33,980 nt of DNA, taken from the NCBI GenBank assembly GCA_030745755.1, contig JASLOA010000019.1, positions 1 to 33,980 of the forward strand. Direction: 5' to 3'. Position numbers and translations under genes: made by a program. Source of the stretch: Kiritimatiellia bacterium. GTDB lineage: Bacteria > Verrucomicrobiota > Kiritimatiellia > UBA8416 > JABMPJ01. This document shows positions 8,229 through 16,683 of the stretch, piece by piece. Within the stretch, counting starts at the first letter, position 1; every line of letters starts with the position of its first letter. The notes beneath the pieces are model-generated. The model had not been told where the DNA came from, searched no databases, and saw only the letters and a program-made list of their open reading frames with translations.

Positions 8229-9698
8229 ATGAACAAGATCGTGATCAATACGGATACGGGTAAGCACAAGATCGACCGGCATATTTACGGCCATTTTTCC
8301 GAGCACCTCGGACGCTGCATTTACGATGGCTACTGGGTTGGCGAGGAGTCGCCTATCCCGAACAAACGCGGTATCAGGAAAGATATCGTCAAGGCGCTCA
8401 AGAAGGCCAAGACCCCCAACCTGCGCTGGCCCGGCGGTTGCTTTGCCGACGAATATCACTGGAAGGACGGGATCGGTCCGCGCGAAGAACGCCCAACCAT
8501 GATCAATACCCACTGGGGTGGCGTCACGGAAAACAACCACTTCGGCACACACGAATTTCTCGACCTCTGCGAGCAGATCGGCTGTGAACCCTACATCTGC
8601 GGAAATGTTGGCAGCGGCACGGTCCAGGAAATGTCGCAATGGGTGGAGTACGTCAACTTCGACGGCGTCTCGCCGATGGCGGACCTGCGCCGCAAGAACG
8701 GGCGCGATAAGCCGTGGAACGTGACCTTCTGGGGCATCGGCAACGAGAGCTGGGGCTGCGGCGGCAATATGCGCCCAGAGTACTATGCCGATCTCGTACG
8801 CCGCTACGGTTGCTACTGCCGCAGCTATCCCAACCAGAAGCTGTACAGGATCGCCTGCGGCCCCAACGCTGCAGACTACGAATGGACCAATGTACTCATG
8901 CGCCAGGCGGGCGGCAACATCGACGCACTCACGCTGCATTACTACTGTGTGTCAGGCAAAGAGTCACGTTCCGCCACAAAGTTCAAGGAAAGCGACTGGT
9001 TCGCCCAGCTCCAGCGGGCGTTGGTCATGGATGAGCTCCTGGTGAAACACGGGGCCATCATGGATCGGCACGACCCCGAGAAGCGCGTCGCGCTAATCGT
9101 CGACGAATGGGGCACCTGGCATCATGTTGAGCCGGGCACGAATCCTGGATTCCTCTATATGCAGAACAGCCTGCGCGACGCGCTGGTCGCTGCCCTGAAT
9201 CTGGACATGTTCAACCGGCACTGTGAACGTGTGCGCATGTGCAACATCGCACAGACCGTCAATGTGCTCCAGGCCATGATCCTCACCGAGGGCGAGAAGA
9301 TGCTGCTCACCCCGACCTACCACGTCTTCGAGATGTATGCAGTGCACCAGGACGCGACACTGTTGCCGATGGATATCGAAACCGAGCAGTACAAATTTGG
9401 CGATGAGTCCATCCCCGCCGTCAGCGGTTCGGCATCGCTCGACAGTGCCGGCAAGGTCCACATCACCCTCTCCAACACGAACCCGAAGAAGGCGGTGGAG
9501 GTGTCGATCGATGTGCGTGGATCAAAGGTGGCCAAGGTCAGCGGCCGCGTTCTGACCGCTCCGAAGATGACCGCGCATAACACGTTCACGAAGGCGGACG
9601 CGGTAAAACCCGAGAAGTTCACCGGCACCCGGCGTCGGGGCAACACACTCTCGGTGAAGATGCCGTCGAAATCGGTGGTGGTCCTGGAGCTTTCCTGA
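8229..9698 (+). CDS. GH51 alpha-L-arabinofuranosidase
   Basis: A 489-aa protein, the usual length for bacterial GH51, which releases terminal alpha-L-arabinofuranosyl residues with retention. The acid/base is Glu173 in [11 protein letters not shown] and the nucleophile is Glu293 in VDEWGTWH, matching the spacing in characterised family members (about 175 and 294). Other family sequence: [20 protein letters not shown] near the N-terminus, [20 protein letters not shown], and a C-terminal beta-sandwich with [11 protein letters not shown]. There is no signal peptide, so it acts inside the cell on imported arabino-oligosaccharides. It follows the GH127 gene on the same strand; together they can remove both alpha- and beta-linked L-arabinofuranose. 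The gene is followed 17 bp later by a small zinc-ribbon gene. Confidence 0.95.
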   Translation: MNKIVINTDTGKHKIDRHIYGHFSEHLGRCIYDGYWVGEESPIPNKRGIRKDIVKALKKAKTPNLRWPGGCFADEYHWKDGIGPREERPTMINTHWGGVTENNHFGTHEFLDLCEQIGCEPYICGNVGSGTVQEMSQWVEYVNFDGVSPMADLRRKNGRDKPWNVTFWGIGNESWGCGGNMRPEYYADLVRRYGCYCRSYPNQKLYRIACGPNAADYEWTNVLMRQAGGNIDALTLHYYCVSGKESRSATKFKESDWFAQLQRALVMDELLVKHGAIMDRHDPEKRVALIVDEWGTWHHVEPGTNPGFLYMQNSLRDALVAALNLDMFNRHCERVRMCNIAQTVNVLQAMILTEGEKMLLTPTYHVFEMYAVHQDATLLPMDIETEQYKFGDESIPAVSGSASLDSAGKVHITLSNTNPKKAVEVSIDVRGSKVAKVSGRVLTAPKMTAHNTFTKADAVKPEKFTGTRRRGNTLSVKMPSKSVVVLELS

Positions 9699-9715
9699 GA
9701 AGGATCAAGCACGCT

Positions 9716-9976
9716 ATGCGTGAATCGGGATGCAAAGGTTGCAGCGCCAGCGTCAGGCTGAAACAGAGTGAGGTCGACAGGATTCTGGCGGACTATCTCC
9801 GCGGGAATCCTGCCCCGCTCGTTTCCGATGCGATCTATGCCGACCGGCTACGCGTGTGCCGGGAGTGCAGTCAACTGCAATACGGCACCACCTGTAGCCA
9901 CTGTGGCTGCCTGGTCCAGGTGATAGCCAAACTCAGAGACAAACACTGCCCTGCGCCACAGGCTCCGGCGTGGTGA
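9716..9976 (+). CDS. Small double zinc-ribbon protein, DUF6171-like
   Basis: An 86-aa protein with paired cysteines: CKGC (6-9), CREC near residue 48-51, and CSHCGC followed by a final Cys-Pro. The pattern RVCRECSQL...GTTCSHCGCLVQVIAKLRDKHCP resembles the DUF6171 family of short predicted zinc proteins. The function is unknown. The start follows the GH51 stop by 17 bp, with AAGGA in between (9701-9705), so it is probably translated from the same message. It may be a structural or regulatory zinc protein; nothing in the sequence ties it chemically to arabinose. It ends in a convergent, hairpin-rich intergenic region. Confidence 0.7.
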   Translation: MRESGCKGCSASVRLKQSEVDRILADYLRGNPAPLVSDAIYADRLRVCRECSQLQYGTTCSHCGCLVQVIAKLRDKHCPAPQAPAW

Positions 9977-10015
9977 CATAGGGTAGGGGGGCGACGTCGT
10001 GCCTCCGAGTAGCCC

Positions 10016-10097
10016 CGGGTCGTCCCGACCCGAGGGCCGGGGGGCGCTATTTGTAAGGCGTTGCGGCGTAGGTGCCGCCGGCGTTTCTGGAACGCCG
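10016..10097. terminator. Hairpin cluster between convergent genes, possible terminator region
   Basis: Three perfect stems occur in 80 bp: CGGGTCG-TCC-CGACCCG (10016-10032), GCGGC/GCCGC (10063-10078) and CGGCGTT/AACGCCG (10079-10097). The first could terminate the GH51/zinc-ribbon message, but it has no U-tract, so this is a weak terminator call. Confidence 0.4.
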
Positions 10098-10104
10098 CAG
10101 TAGC

Positions 10105-10195
10105 ATCGGTGAACGAGAACGGCGACGAGAATGGTGGACGATTGGGAGGATCCCCTGCTCGTTACCCGTTCTCGTCGCCGTTCTCGTCAACCGAT
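10105..10195. repeat. Asymmetric palindromic element, copy B
   Basis: Arms 10105-10141 and 10159-10195 (37 bp each) pair at about 31 positions and share an exact GACGAGAACG-type core (CGAGAACGGCGACGAGAA). The 17-bp loop contains GGATCC. The left arm ends GGTGGACGA and the right arm (complement) ends GGGTAACGA, so this copy lies in the opposite orientation to A and C. Its right arm stops two bases from the sulfatase stop codon (complement of 10198-10200). The left arm matches the complement of the right arm of copy C at about 35 of 36 positions. Confidence 0.8.
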
Positions 10196-10197
10196 TC

Positions 10198-11817
10198 TCA
10201 TCTTCGCAGCTCGTGGACATCGAGAACGCTGCATCGTTTGGCCCAGGCCAGGAAAGCGTCGAGCATCGTGCGGACACGGTCGGGTGCTTCTGCGGCCAGG
10301 TCGTGTAGCTCCGTACGGTCCTCGTCCATATCGTACAATTCCCATGCCGCCGGATCCGTCATGAGCAGCGAGCTATCCCGCGGGTAGTTGCGCACCAGCT
10401 TCCAGCGCCCATCGCGGACCGCCGCATTGCCTTCATGTTCCCAGAACAGGGGGGCAGGCCGCTCGGCTGCCTGTCCGCTGAACACAGAGGCAAAACTGTG
10501 TCCTTCCAGCGGTTTGACGTCGCGTCCCGCATAGTCGAGGGGATAGGGCGCGCCCGCAATGTCGAGCACGGTAGCCATCACGTCGGGAAGTTGCCAGGGC
10601 GAATGGTGCAGTGATCCCGGTTGAGCCTGCATACCGGCGGGCCAGTGCGCGATGAAGGGCGTCGAAATGCCGCCTTCATGTATCCAGCCCTTGTAGAGCC
10701 TGAAGGGCGTGTTTGACAGGTTGGCCCAGGGGACGCCATAGCTGCAATAGGTGTCCTGTGCGCCGGGCTGAATGTCCGGTGTATTGCCGAAACGCACAGG
10801 CTTGCCATCCTTCGTTTCGTGTTGAATGATCGATAACTCGTCCATCCATCCTTGCTTCAGCCACGCCGTCGATACCTCTTCGGCGGCGCCGCCGTTGTCC
10901 GCGAGAAAAAGGATCAGTGTGTTGTCCAGCTGCCCTTGTGCTTCAAGCGCGGCCGTGATCCGCCCAATGCCCTGATCCATCACATCAATCTGGGCCGCGT
11001 AGACCTCCATGCGCCGTTGTTGCCATTCCTTGTCCTCGGCTTGCTCCCAGGCGGGTTGGCTTTCATCGCGGGCGCTGAGCGCCCATTCAGCATCGACCAC
11101 GCCCAGCGCCACCATGCGTTTCATGCGCGCTTCGCGCAGGGAGTCCCATCCTTCAGCAAAGCGGCCCTTGTATCGCGCAATGTCCTTTTGCGGGGCATGA
11201 AGCGGCCAATGGGGCGCGGTGTAGGCCACGTACTGAAACAACGGAGGGGGATCAGGTTCGGCAAAATGCCGATTGATGCAGTCGACCGCATCGTCGCTGA
11301 TGGCGTCCGTAAAGTAGTACTCCGGATCTTCAAGGGCCTCATGTTCTACATCATGCCCATTCCGTTTCAGCGTACGCGGTGCATAGTAGTCGGCCGCGCC
11401 GGTAATGATGCCATAGTGATGCTCAAAACCGCGCGCGTTGGGCCAACAGGCGTTCTCGTGCTCGTGATCGCCGGCCACGTGCCATTTGCCGCTCATGGCG
11501 GTGGCGTATCCTTCAGCGCGCAAGGCTTCGGCGATCGTCACGCAACGATCGTTGATCGTACCCTCGTAGCCTTCCGGACCGCCTCCGGTACCGACCATGC
11601 CGCCCACACCCGTCTGGTGCGGATGCAGCCCGGTCAGCAGAGATGCCCGTGACGGACAGCAGCGGGCCGTGTTGTAGAACTGCGTGAACCTCAGCCCGCC
11701 CGCTGCGAGTCGGTCCAGGTTCGGCGTTTCGATTTCGCCGCCATAGCAACCCAGATCGGAATAGCCCATATCGTCGTTCAGGATCAGCAGAATATTCGGT
11801 CGCTCAGTGTGTTTCAT
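10198..11817 (-). CDS. Cys-type arylsulfatase (CxPxR sulfatase), S1-like
   Basis: A 539-aa protein of the alkaline-phosphatase-fold sulfatases, which hydrolyse sulfate esters. The formylglycine site is C53-C-P-S-R57 followed by ASLLTG. Metal ligands D15-D16 (LNDDMGYSD) and D307-N308 (FLADNGG), and the active-site pairs K111/H113 (SGKWH) and H203 (APHWPLHAP), are all present, so it looks functional. The sequence starts MKHTERPNILL directly at the catalytic core with no signal peptide, which is unusual for this family and suggests cytoplasmic desulfation of imported sugars. The Cys must be converted to formylglycine by an enzyme not seen in this window; the secreted FGE-domain protein at 258-1565 lacks the expected cysteine pair. 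A GAGG ribosome-binding site lies upstream. It is divergent from the M24 peptidase gene. Confidence 0.95.
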   Translation of the reverse strand: MKHTERPNILLILNDDMGYSDLGCYGGEIETPNLDRLAAGGLRFTQFYNTARCCPSRASLLTGLHPHQTGVGGMVGTGGGPEGYEGTINDRCVTIAEALRAEGYATAMSGKWHVAGDHEHENACWPNARGFEHHYGIITGAADYYAPRTLKRNGHDVEHEALEDPEYYFTDAISDDAVDCINRHFAEPDPPPLFQYVAYTAPHWPLHAPQKDIARYKGRFAEGWDSLREARMKRMVALGVVDAEWALSARDESQPAWEQAEDKEWQQRRMEVYAAQIDVMDQGIGRITAALEAQGQLDNTLILFLADNGGAAEEVSTAWLKQGWMDELSIIQHETKDGKPVRFGNTPDIQPGAQDTYCSYGVPWANLSNTPFRLYKGWIHEGGISTPFIAHWPAGMQAQPGSLHHSPWQLPDVMATVLDIAGAPYPLDYAGRDVKPLEGHSFASVFSGQAAERPAPLFWEHEGNAAVRDGRWKLVRNYPRDSSLLMTDPAAWELYDMDEDRTELHDLAAEAPDRVRTMLDAFLAWAKRCSVLDVHELRR

Positions 11818-12061
11818 AGATAATCCTCTGTAGATCGTGGAATATATGGCCTTCGCGGCTGCATGGCGAGATCAAGGTGTCAGCATTACCGGCATCAGCC
11901 ACCCACGATTGCCGCACAGGGCGTCATCAAGTCGGGAATGTGTCGTAAATCGACGGAACTGACCCCCTTGTTGAACACAGCAGGATGGTGATATCTTTGG
12001 TGCTTGAGTGGCTTCCGGGATTGGCGGCAGGAAACACCGCGGAGATTCCGGACGCTCCGGG

Positions 12062-12070
12062 AAGGGGGAG
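12062..12070 (+). promoter_or_regulatory. Ribosome-binding site deciding the M24 peptidase start
   Basis: AAGGGGGAG lies just before ATG 12074. The in-frame GTG at 12008 would add 22 low-complexity residues and has no such site. Confidence 0.65.
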
Positions 12071-12073
12071 ATA

Positions 12074-13315
12074 ATGAAGGCAGAGTTTCATCGATCACGC
12101 AGAGAGCAGTTCTACAGGAACATGAGCGATCATGACGCCCTGGTTCTCTTCGCTGGATCCGCGCCCCGAAAGACGGCTGATGCGAGCTATCGCTTCTTCG
12201 CCAACCGAAACTTCTACTATATGACGGGCATACTTCAGAAGGAGAGTGTGCTGCTCGCCGTGAAGCGTGACGGCGATGTTGAGGAGACGCTTTTCGTGCT
12301 GCCGAAAGATCCAATGGCTGAACGCTGGCAGGGCCGCAGGCTTGCGGCGGATGAAGCGTCGGCGCTGTCCGGTATTGAGGCGGTAAAGGACTTGGCCGCA
12401 TTCGAGCAGGCTGTGAAGGGCGCCATCAACAGCGGGCAGATCGATACGGTTTGGTACGACTTTGACCCATTTGATGTCGGCCGGAAGGATGCACCGCATA
12501 ACCGGCATTGCGAAACGGTCCGGGCTGACTACCCGGCGATTGCCTTCAAGAACGCCTACCTGCCTATCAGTCGCGCGCGCGCGATAAAGGCGCCGGATGA
12601 GATCGACGCGATCAGGGAAGCCATGTGCATAACGCGTGATGGCATCCATGCGATGATGAAGGCGGCAAAGCCGGGCATGTATGAGTACCAGCTTGAGGCG
12701 GTGTTTAACAAGGTGCTGGCCGATGCGGGTGTGCGTGAACCGGCTTTTGAGAGCATCATCTCATCGGGTCGTAACAACTTCTGCATACATTACGATGAGC
12801 CGATGGATATTCTCAACGACGGCGACCTGATACTGGTGGACGTCGGTGCGCGGAAGAACGGGTATTCGAATGACATATCGCGGGCTTTTCCCGTGAACGG
12901 CTTGTTCAGCGAGGAGCAGAAGACGGTCTACTCCATTGCGCTCAAGATCAGCAAGGACCTCATGGCTATGCTTGTCCCTCACAAGGTGACATTTGCTGAT
13001 ATAGAAGATCTCTGTCGCAGGCGTATGGCCGAGGAGCTTGTAAGCGCTGGATATCTTTCTGAGGATGAAGATGTGAGCAAGTATCGCTGGCATAATGGCA
13101 CCCATCACGTTGGCCTCGATGTTCACGATGTCGGTGCGCAGCCGGTTCCGATAGAGCCAGGCATGGTCTTCACCATAGATGTAGGTATCTACATTGAGGA
13201 AAAGAATATCGGGTTCCGCGTTGAGGATGACGTGGTCGTTACCGCAACAGGATATGAACATCTCTCCTCAGACATCGTCCGCGAGATCGATGATATAGAG
13301 GCCATGATGCGCTGA
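12074..13315 (+). CDS. M24-family aminopeptidase P-like protein (Xaa-Pro type)
   Basis: A 413-aa protein with an N-terminal AMP_N domain (RREQFYRNMSDHDALVLF, then FFANRNFYYMTGI) and a C-terminal pita-bread M24 domain. Ligand positions by alignment with E. coli PepP are D256 and D267 (11 apart, as in the family), H344 in THHVGLDVHD with H351 after it, position 369, and E384 in RVEDD. Position 369 is Asp (FTIDVGIYI) where the family normally has Glu (TxEPGxY). The enzyme may still bind metal, but this is a notable change. Predicted role: cleavage of N-terminal residues before proline in cytoplasmic peptides. It is the first gene of a probable operon with PfkB (88-bp gap), GH65 and a DUF5695-like gene, an odd partner for sugar enzymes. 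Confidence 0.9.
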   Translation: MKAEFHRSRREQFYRNMSDHDALVLFAGSAPRKTADASYRFFANRNFYYMTGILQKESVLLAVKRDGDVEETLFVLPKDPMAERWQGRRLAADEASALSGIEAVKDLAAFEQAVKGAINSGQIDTVWYDFDPFDVGRKDAPHNRHCETVRADYPAIAFKNAYLPISRARAIKAPDEIDAIREAMCITRDGIHAMMKAAKPGMYEYQLEAVFNKVLADAGVREPAFESIISSGRNNFCIHYDEPMDILNDGDLILVDVGARKNGYSNDISRAFPVNGLFSEEQKTVYSIALKISKDLMAMLVPHKVTFADIEDLCRRRMAEELVSAGYLSEDEDVSKYRWHNGTHHVGLDVHDVGAQPVPIEPGMVFTIDVGIYIEEKNIGFRVEDDVVVTATGYEHLSSDIVREIDDIEAMMR

Positions 13316-13403
13316 GTGCCAGTCGGGACTTGGCCCTCTTGTTTTCAGCATCGTGCGAGATAGGGTGCCCGGGTTCTTTATATGAAAATGGGAGTTGGAC
13401 AGC

Positions 13404-14309
13404 ATGCAGCCATACGATGTCGCGTTTATCGGACATATGTGTTTTGACGCCATCACGCCGTTTGGTGGCGAAGAGAAGGTCGCGCCGGGCAGCGCCGTGC
13501 TCTGCGGCGCCATGGTCGCGGCCCGAATAGGGAAGCGCGTCGCCGCCATTGTGAAAATGGCGCCGGACGACGCGCCCATTCTGGACCCGATGACAGCCGT
13601 CGGGATCGACACGTTCCTGATTCCAGCGAAAGAGACGACGTTCTCCAAGGTCTTTCATCCCGTTGCCGACGTGGATATCAGGGAGTTAACAATTCTCAAG
13701 AGCGCCGGCGTCATCGACTCTACGGAGCTCCCCGATATTTCGGTCAACCACGTGCACCTGGCCGGCATATCGGATACGGAATTCGATATGGACCTGATCG
13801 CTTCGCTCGCGGCCCGCAGTCATACGCTCTCAGTTGACATGCAGAGTTTTGTGCGCCAGGTAGATCCGGATACGAGAGTCATTGCGTTTGCAGATGTTCC
13901 GGACAAGAAAGCCATTGCGGAGATGATGGACCTGATCAAGATGGATGTGGTGGAAGCCAAGCTCTTGACCGGCACGGATGACCTTGAGCGAGCGGCAGCC
14001 ATCGTTGCCGACTGGGGCTGCCCTGAGGTCGTCATTACGCAGTCAGATGGTGTTCTGGCCAGGCACAATGGCAAGACCTGCTATGAGCGCTTTTCGAACA
14101 AGAGCACGATCGGGAGGACCGGTCGCGGCGATACCACTTTTGCCGCCTATCTGTCGCACCGTATTGATCACGACGCGCAGCAATCGCTGATATTTGCGGC
14201 CGCGCTCTGCTCCGTTAAGATGGAGAGCGTGGGGCCTTTCACGGGAACGATTCAGGACGTTGAACTAAGAATACAGGAACAGCATAGCCGGAGAGAATCA
14301 TGTACGTAG
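13404..14309 (+). CDS. PfkB-family carbohydrate kinase
   Basis: A 301-aa ribokinase-like protein. The C-terminal family signature is TGRGDTTFAAY, with the catalytic Asp at D243 in the GxGD anion hole. VVEAKLLTG, ITQSDG and the N-terminal VAFIGHMCFDAI / GSAVLCGAMVAARIGKRVAAI regions also fit. The N-terminal GG substrate motif is less standard than in ribokinase, so the sugar cannot be named. The ATG at 13404 is preceded by GGGAG (13390-13394); an in-frame TTG at 13395 is less likely. The gene overlaps the following GH65 gene by 10 bp, implying translational coupling. It may phosphorylate the sugar freed by the phosphorylase, while the glucose 1-phosphate enters glycolysis (inference). Confidence 0.88.
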   Translation: MQPYDVAFIGHMCFDAITPFGGEEKVAPGSAVLCGAMVAARIGKRVAAIVKMAPDDAPILDPMTAVGIDTFLIPAKETTFSKVFHPVADVDIRELTILKSAGVIDSTELPDISVNHVHLAGISDTEFDMDLIASLAARSHTLSVDMQSFVRQVDPDTRVIAFADVPDKKAIAEMMDLIKMDVVEAKLLTGTDDLERAAAIVADWGCPEVVITQSDGVLARHNGKTCYERFSNKSTIGRTGRGDTTFAAYLSHRIDHDAQQSLIFAAALCSVKMESVGPFTGTIQDVELRIQEQHSRRESCT

Positions 14310-16639
14310 ACGAATTGCAGGACACGCGCGAAGCGGGCTGGTACAGGCAGGAGCAGGGGCTCAAGCTTGAGGATAACCGGCATTATGAATCGCTCTTTGC
14401 ACTCGGCACCGGCTACATGACCGTGCGATCCTGCGTCGACGAAGGCTTCCATGATGACGATCAGTCGCGCGACTATATGCGCCTGCCCGTTAATGTGACG
14501 CTGGAGAAACAGGCCGAGTCGAAAAGCCGCTACGGCACGTTCCTGCCGGTTGTTGAGGGCACACACCCGTTCCTGCGCGTTGGCATGGTTAACCTGCCGT
14601 GGTTCCTGGGCCTGGTCGTCTATGCGGACGGCGAAAAGCTGGACATGGAGACCGGTCGCATCTCGGACTATCATCGCTGGATCGACATCAAGAATGCCAC
14701 ACTTTACCGCACCTTTGCCTGGGAGACCCGGGATGGCAAGAAGCTGAATATCCTCTTCAAGCGCTTCATGAACCCCGAACTGCGCTTTACCTGCATACAG
14801 GAATGCAAGATCACAATGCTCTCAGGCAGTTGTGATGTCCGCATCGTCAGCTCTGTGGATAATGATGTGCGAACGAACGGATACGAGACATTCACCTCGC
14901 ACCAAACCGGTCATTGCGATGAGATCGTGTACTCGGATGTTACAACGAACCGGGACAACCGGATCGTGACTGCCACCGCGGCAAGGGTATCGACAACATC
15001 CGACTACCTGATCGAGCAGGAGACGCGCAAGGCAGCGGCCGTCTACGAGATGACATTGCAGGAAGGTGAAGAGGCCACCGTGCACAAGGCCTCCGTCGTG
15101 ATCTCCGACATGTACTACCCGAAGGACGAGCTTCTTGACGTTGCCATGAAGACGGTTCGAGAGCAGCTCATGCAGGATGCGAACAGCCTGCACCAGGCGC
15201 ATTGCGATGTCTGGGCTGCAAAATGGGACATATCCGATATCGCCATTGAAGCCAACGATTCGAAGGGCTACGACTCTCAGCTGGCCGCCCGCCTGGCCGT
15301 CTACCACCTGCTGCGTGCCAAGGGTGAAGACGAAGAGCGCGCCCTGATCTGCCCCAAGGGATTAACCTCTGAAGTCTATTTTGGCGTGGTCTTCTGGGAT
15401 ATGGACATCTTTATCCAGCCGTTCTACCTGTACACAAATCACGCAACAGCCAGGACGGCTGCCATGTTTCGCTACCACGGGCTCCAGGGAGCACGCCGGC
15501 TTGCCGGGGCCGCAGGCTATAAGGGCGCCAGGTATCCGTGGAACGCTGATGTCGAAGGCAACGAAACCTGCCCCCTCTTCGAATACGCCGAACACCAGGT
15601 CCACGTCACCTCAGATGTTGTCATTGGCCTGTGGCACTACTTCAAGGAAACCAACGACACCGAATTTCTCTTCAACTACGGTGCCGAGGTCATCATGGAG
15701 ACCTCGCGCTATTGGGCGGAACGCGTCGACAAACGCAAGGGCAAACCCGGCTACCACATCCTGGGAGTCATGGGCCCGGATGAGTACACCCACTTCTGCA
15801 ACAATAACGCCTACACCAACCACTCCGTGAAGTACGGCCTGAACCTCGCTGTCGAAGTGGCCGGCATGATGAAGCAGGACGCTCCGGCGCAATACCAGGC
15901 GCTCTGTGACAAGATTGGATTGGAGCAAACCGAGCTCGACCGTTTTGCGGAAGTGGCCGATGGCCTCGATATCCCGGTCGATCAGGAACGCAACATCGTC
16001 TGGCAATGTGAGGACTACGACAGCAACTACGCCGAGATCGACATCGAGGGCATCTGGAAAGACAAAACGAAACCGTTCGGCGACTATATTCTGCAGGAGA
16101 AGCGGTATCGTTCGAAGGTTATGAAACAGTCCGATGTCGCCGCACTGCTCTGTCTGTTCTCTGAGGATTTCACCACCGACCAGAAACGCGCCTCGCTTGA
16201 ATACTACGCGCCATACAACACCAATGAGTCGTCAAACTCCATGTGTCACAATATGATTCTCGCGGCAAACAGCGGGAACGCCACGATCGCTTACGACTCG
16301 TGGAAGGCATCTATCGATATTGATTTCGGGCCGCTGCCTCGATCGAAAGACGGCATACACTGCGCCAATGTGGGCGGCATGTGGCAACAGATCGTACACG
16401 GCTTTGCCGGTATGGTTACGGCCCTGCACACCGACACACTCACGTTTCGGCCCTGCCTGCCGGAGGAGATGAGATCGATCACCTTCAAGGTCTACTGGAA
16501 GAAGGATTTGGTTCGCGTCTCCGTCGGAACCGACGCGCTCGAGGTCGAAAATCTGTCATCCAACAGGATTGAGTTTATTGTCAATGACAAGCAGGCGACA
16601 GTAGAAGCGGGCGCCATAAGCCGCATCGTCTACCGGTGA
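14300..16639 (+). CDS. GH65 glycoside phosphorylase
   Basis: A 779-aa protein, full length for GH65 inverting phosphorylases (maltose, kojibiose, nigerose and trehalose phosphorylases), which split alpha-glucosides with phosphate to give beta-glucose 1-phosphate. The catalytic acid is Glu495 in MGPDEYTHFCNNNAYTNH. The substrate motif FWDMDIF (365-371) and KQSDVAALL (609-617) match family positions. The usual HDSSLS phosphate loop appears altered to NESSNS, followed by MCHNMILAA, so acceptor or phosphate handling may differ. An N-terminal beta-sandwich (residues 1-280) precedes the (alpha/alpha)6 barrel. There is no signal peptide, so it is cytoplasmic. The start overlaps the kinase gene. The stop codon is the first triplet of a 7-bp tandem repeat. 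Specificity cannot be read from sequence. Confidence 0.92.
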   Translation: MYVDELQDTREAGWYRQEQGLKLEDNRHYESLFALGTGYMTVRSCVDEGFHDDDQSRDYMRLPVNVTLEKQAESKSRYGTFLPVVEGTHPFLRVGMVNLPWFLGLVVYADGEKLDMETGRISDYHRWIDIKNATLYRTFAWETRDGKKLNILFKRFMNPELRFTCIQECKITMLSGSCDVRIVSSVDNDVRTNGYETFTSHQTGHCDEIVYSDVTTNRDNRIVTATAARVSTTSDYLIEQETRKAAAVYEMTLQEGEEATVHKASVVISDMYYPKDELLDVAMKTVREQLMQDANSLHQAHCDVWAAKWDISDIAIEANDSKGYDSQLAARLAVYHLLRAKGEDEERALICPKGLTSEVYFGVVFWDMDIFIQPFYLYTNHATARTAAMFRYHGLQGARRLAGAAGYKGARYPWNADVEGNETCPLFEYAEHQVHVTSDVVIGLWHYFKETNDTEFLFNYGAEVIMETSRYWAERVDKRKGKPGYHILGVMGPDEYTHFCNNNAYTNHSVKYGLNLAVEVAGMMKQDAPAQYQALCDKIGLEQTELDRFAEVADGLDIPVDQERNIVWQCEDYDSNYAEIDIEGIWKDKTKPFGDYILQEKRYRSKVMKQSDVAALLCLFSEDFTTDQKRASLEYYAPYNTNESSNSMCHNMILAANSGNATIAYDSWKASIDIDFGPLPRSKDGIHCANVGGMWQQIVHGFAGMVTALHTDTLTFRPCLPEEMRSITFKVYWKKDLVRVSVGTDALEVENLSSNRIEFIVNDKQATVEAGAISRIVYR

Positions 16640-16664
16640 TCAGTGATCAGTAATCAGTGATCAG
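16637..16664. repeat. Four tandem copies of a 7-bp unit, TGATCAG
   Basis: Units are at 16637, 16644, 16651 (TAATCAG) and 16658. The first TGA is the stop codon of the GH65 gene and the array ends just before the next ribosome-binding site. The unit contains the palindrome TGATCA. Confidence 0.85.
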
Positions 16665-16665
16665 T

Positions 16666-16674
16666 AAGGAGGAG
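16666..16674 (+). promoter_or_regulatory. Ribosome-binding site deciding the DUF5695-like start
   Basis: AAGGAGGAG precedes ATG 16684. The alternative GTG at 16657 lies inside the heptamer repeat and upstream of this site. Confidence 0.65.
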
Positions 16675-16683
16675 CGCACAACC

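Noticed and set aside
10852..11652. 266-codon plus-strand open frame
   Set aside because: It lies antisense to the sulfatase active-site region, which has all metal and formylglycine residues.
11941..12010. Sigma-70 promoter (TTGAAC near 11971 with TATCTT) before the M24 gene
   Set aside because: Spacing of about 15 bp is short and the -10 match is poor; too weak to annotate.
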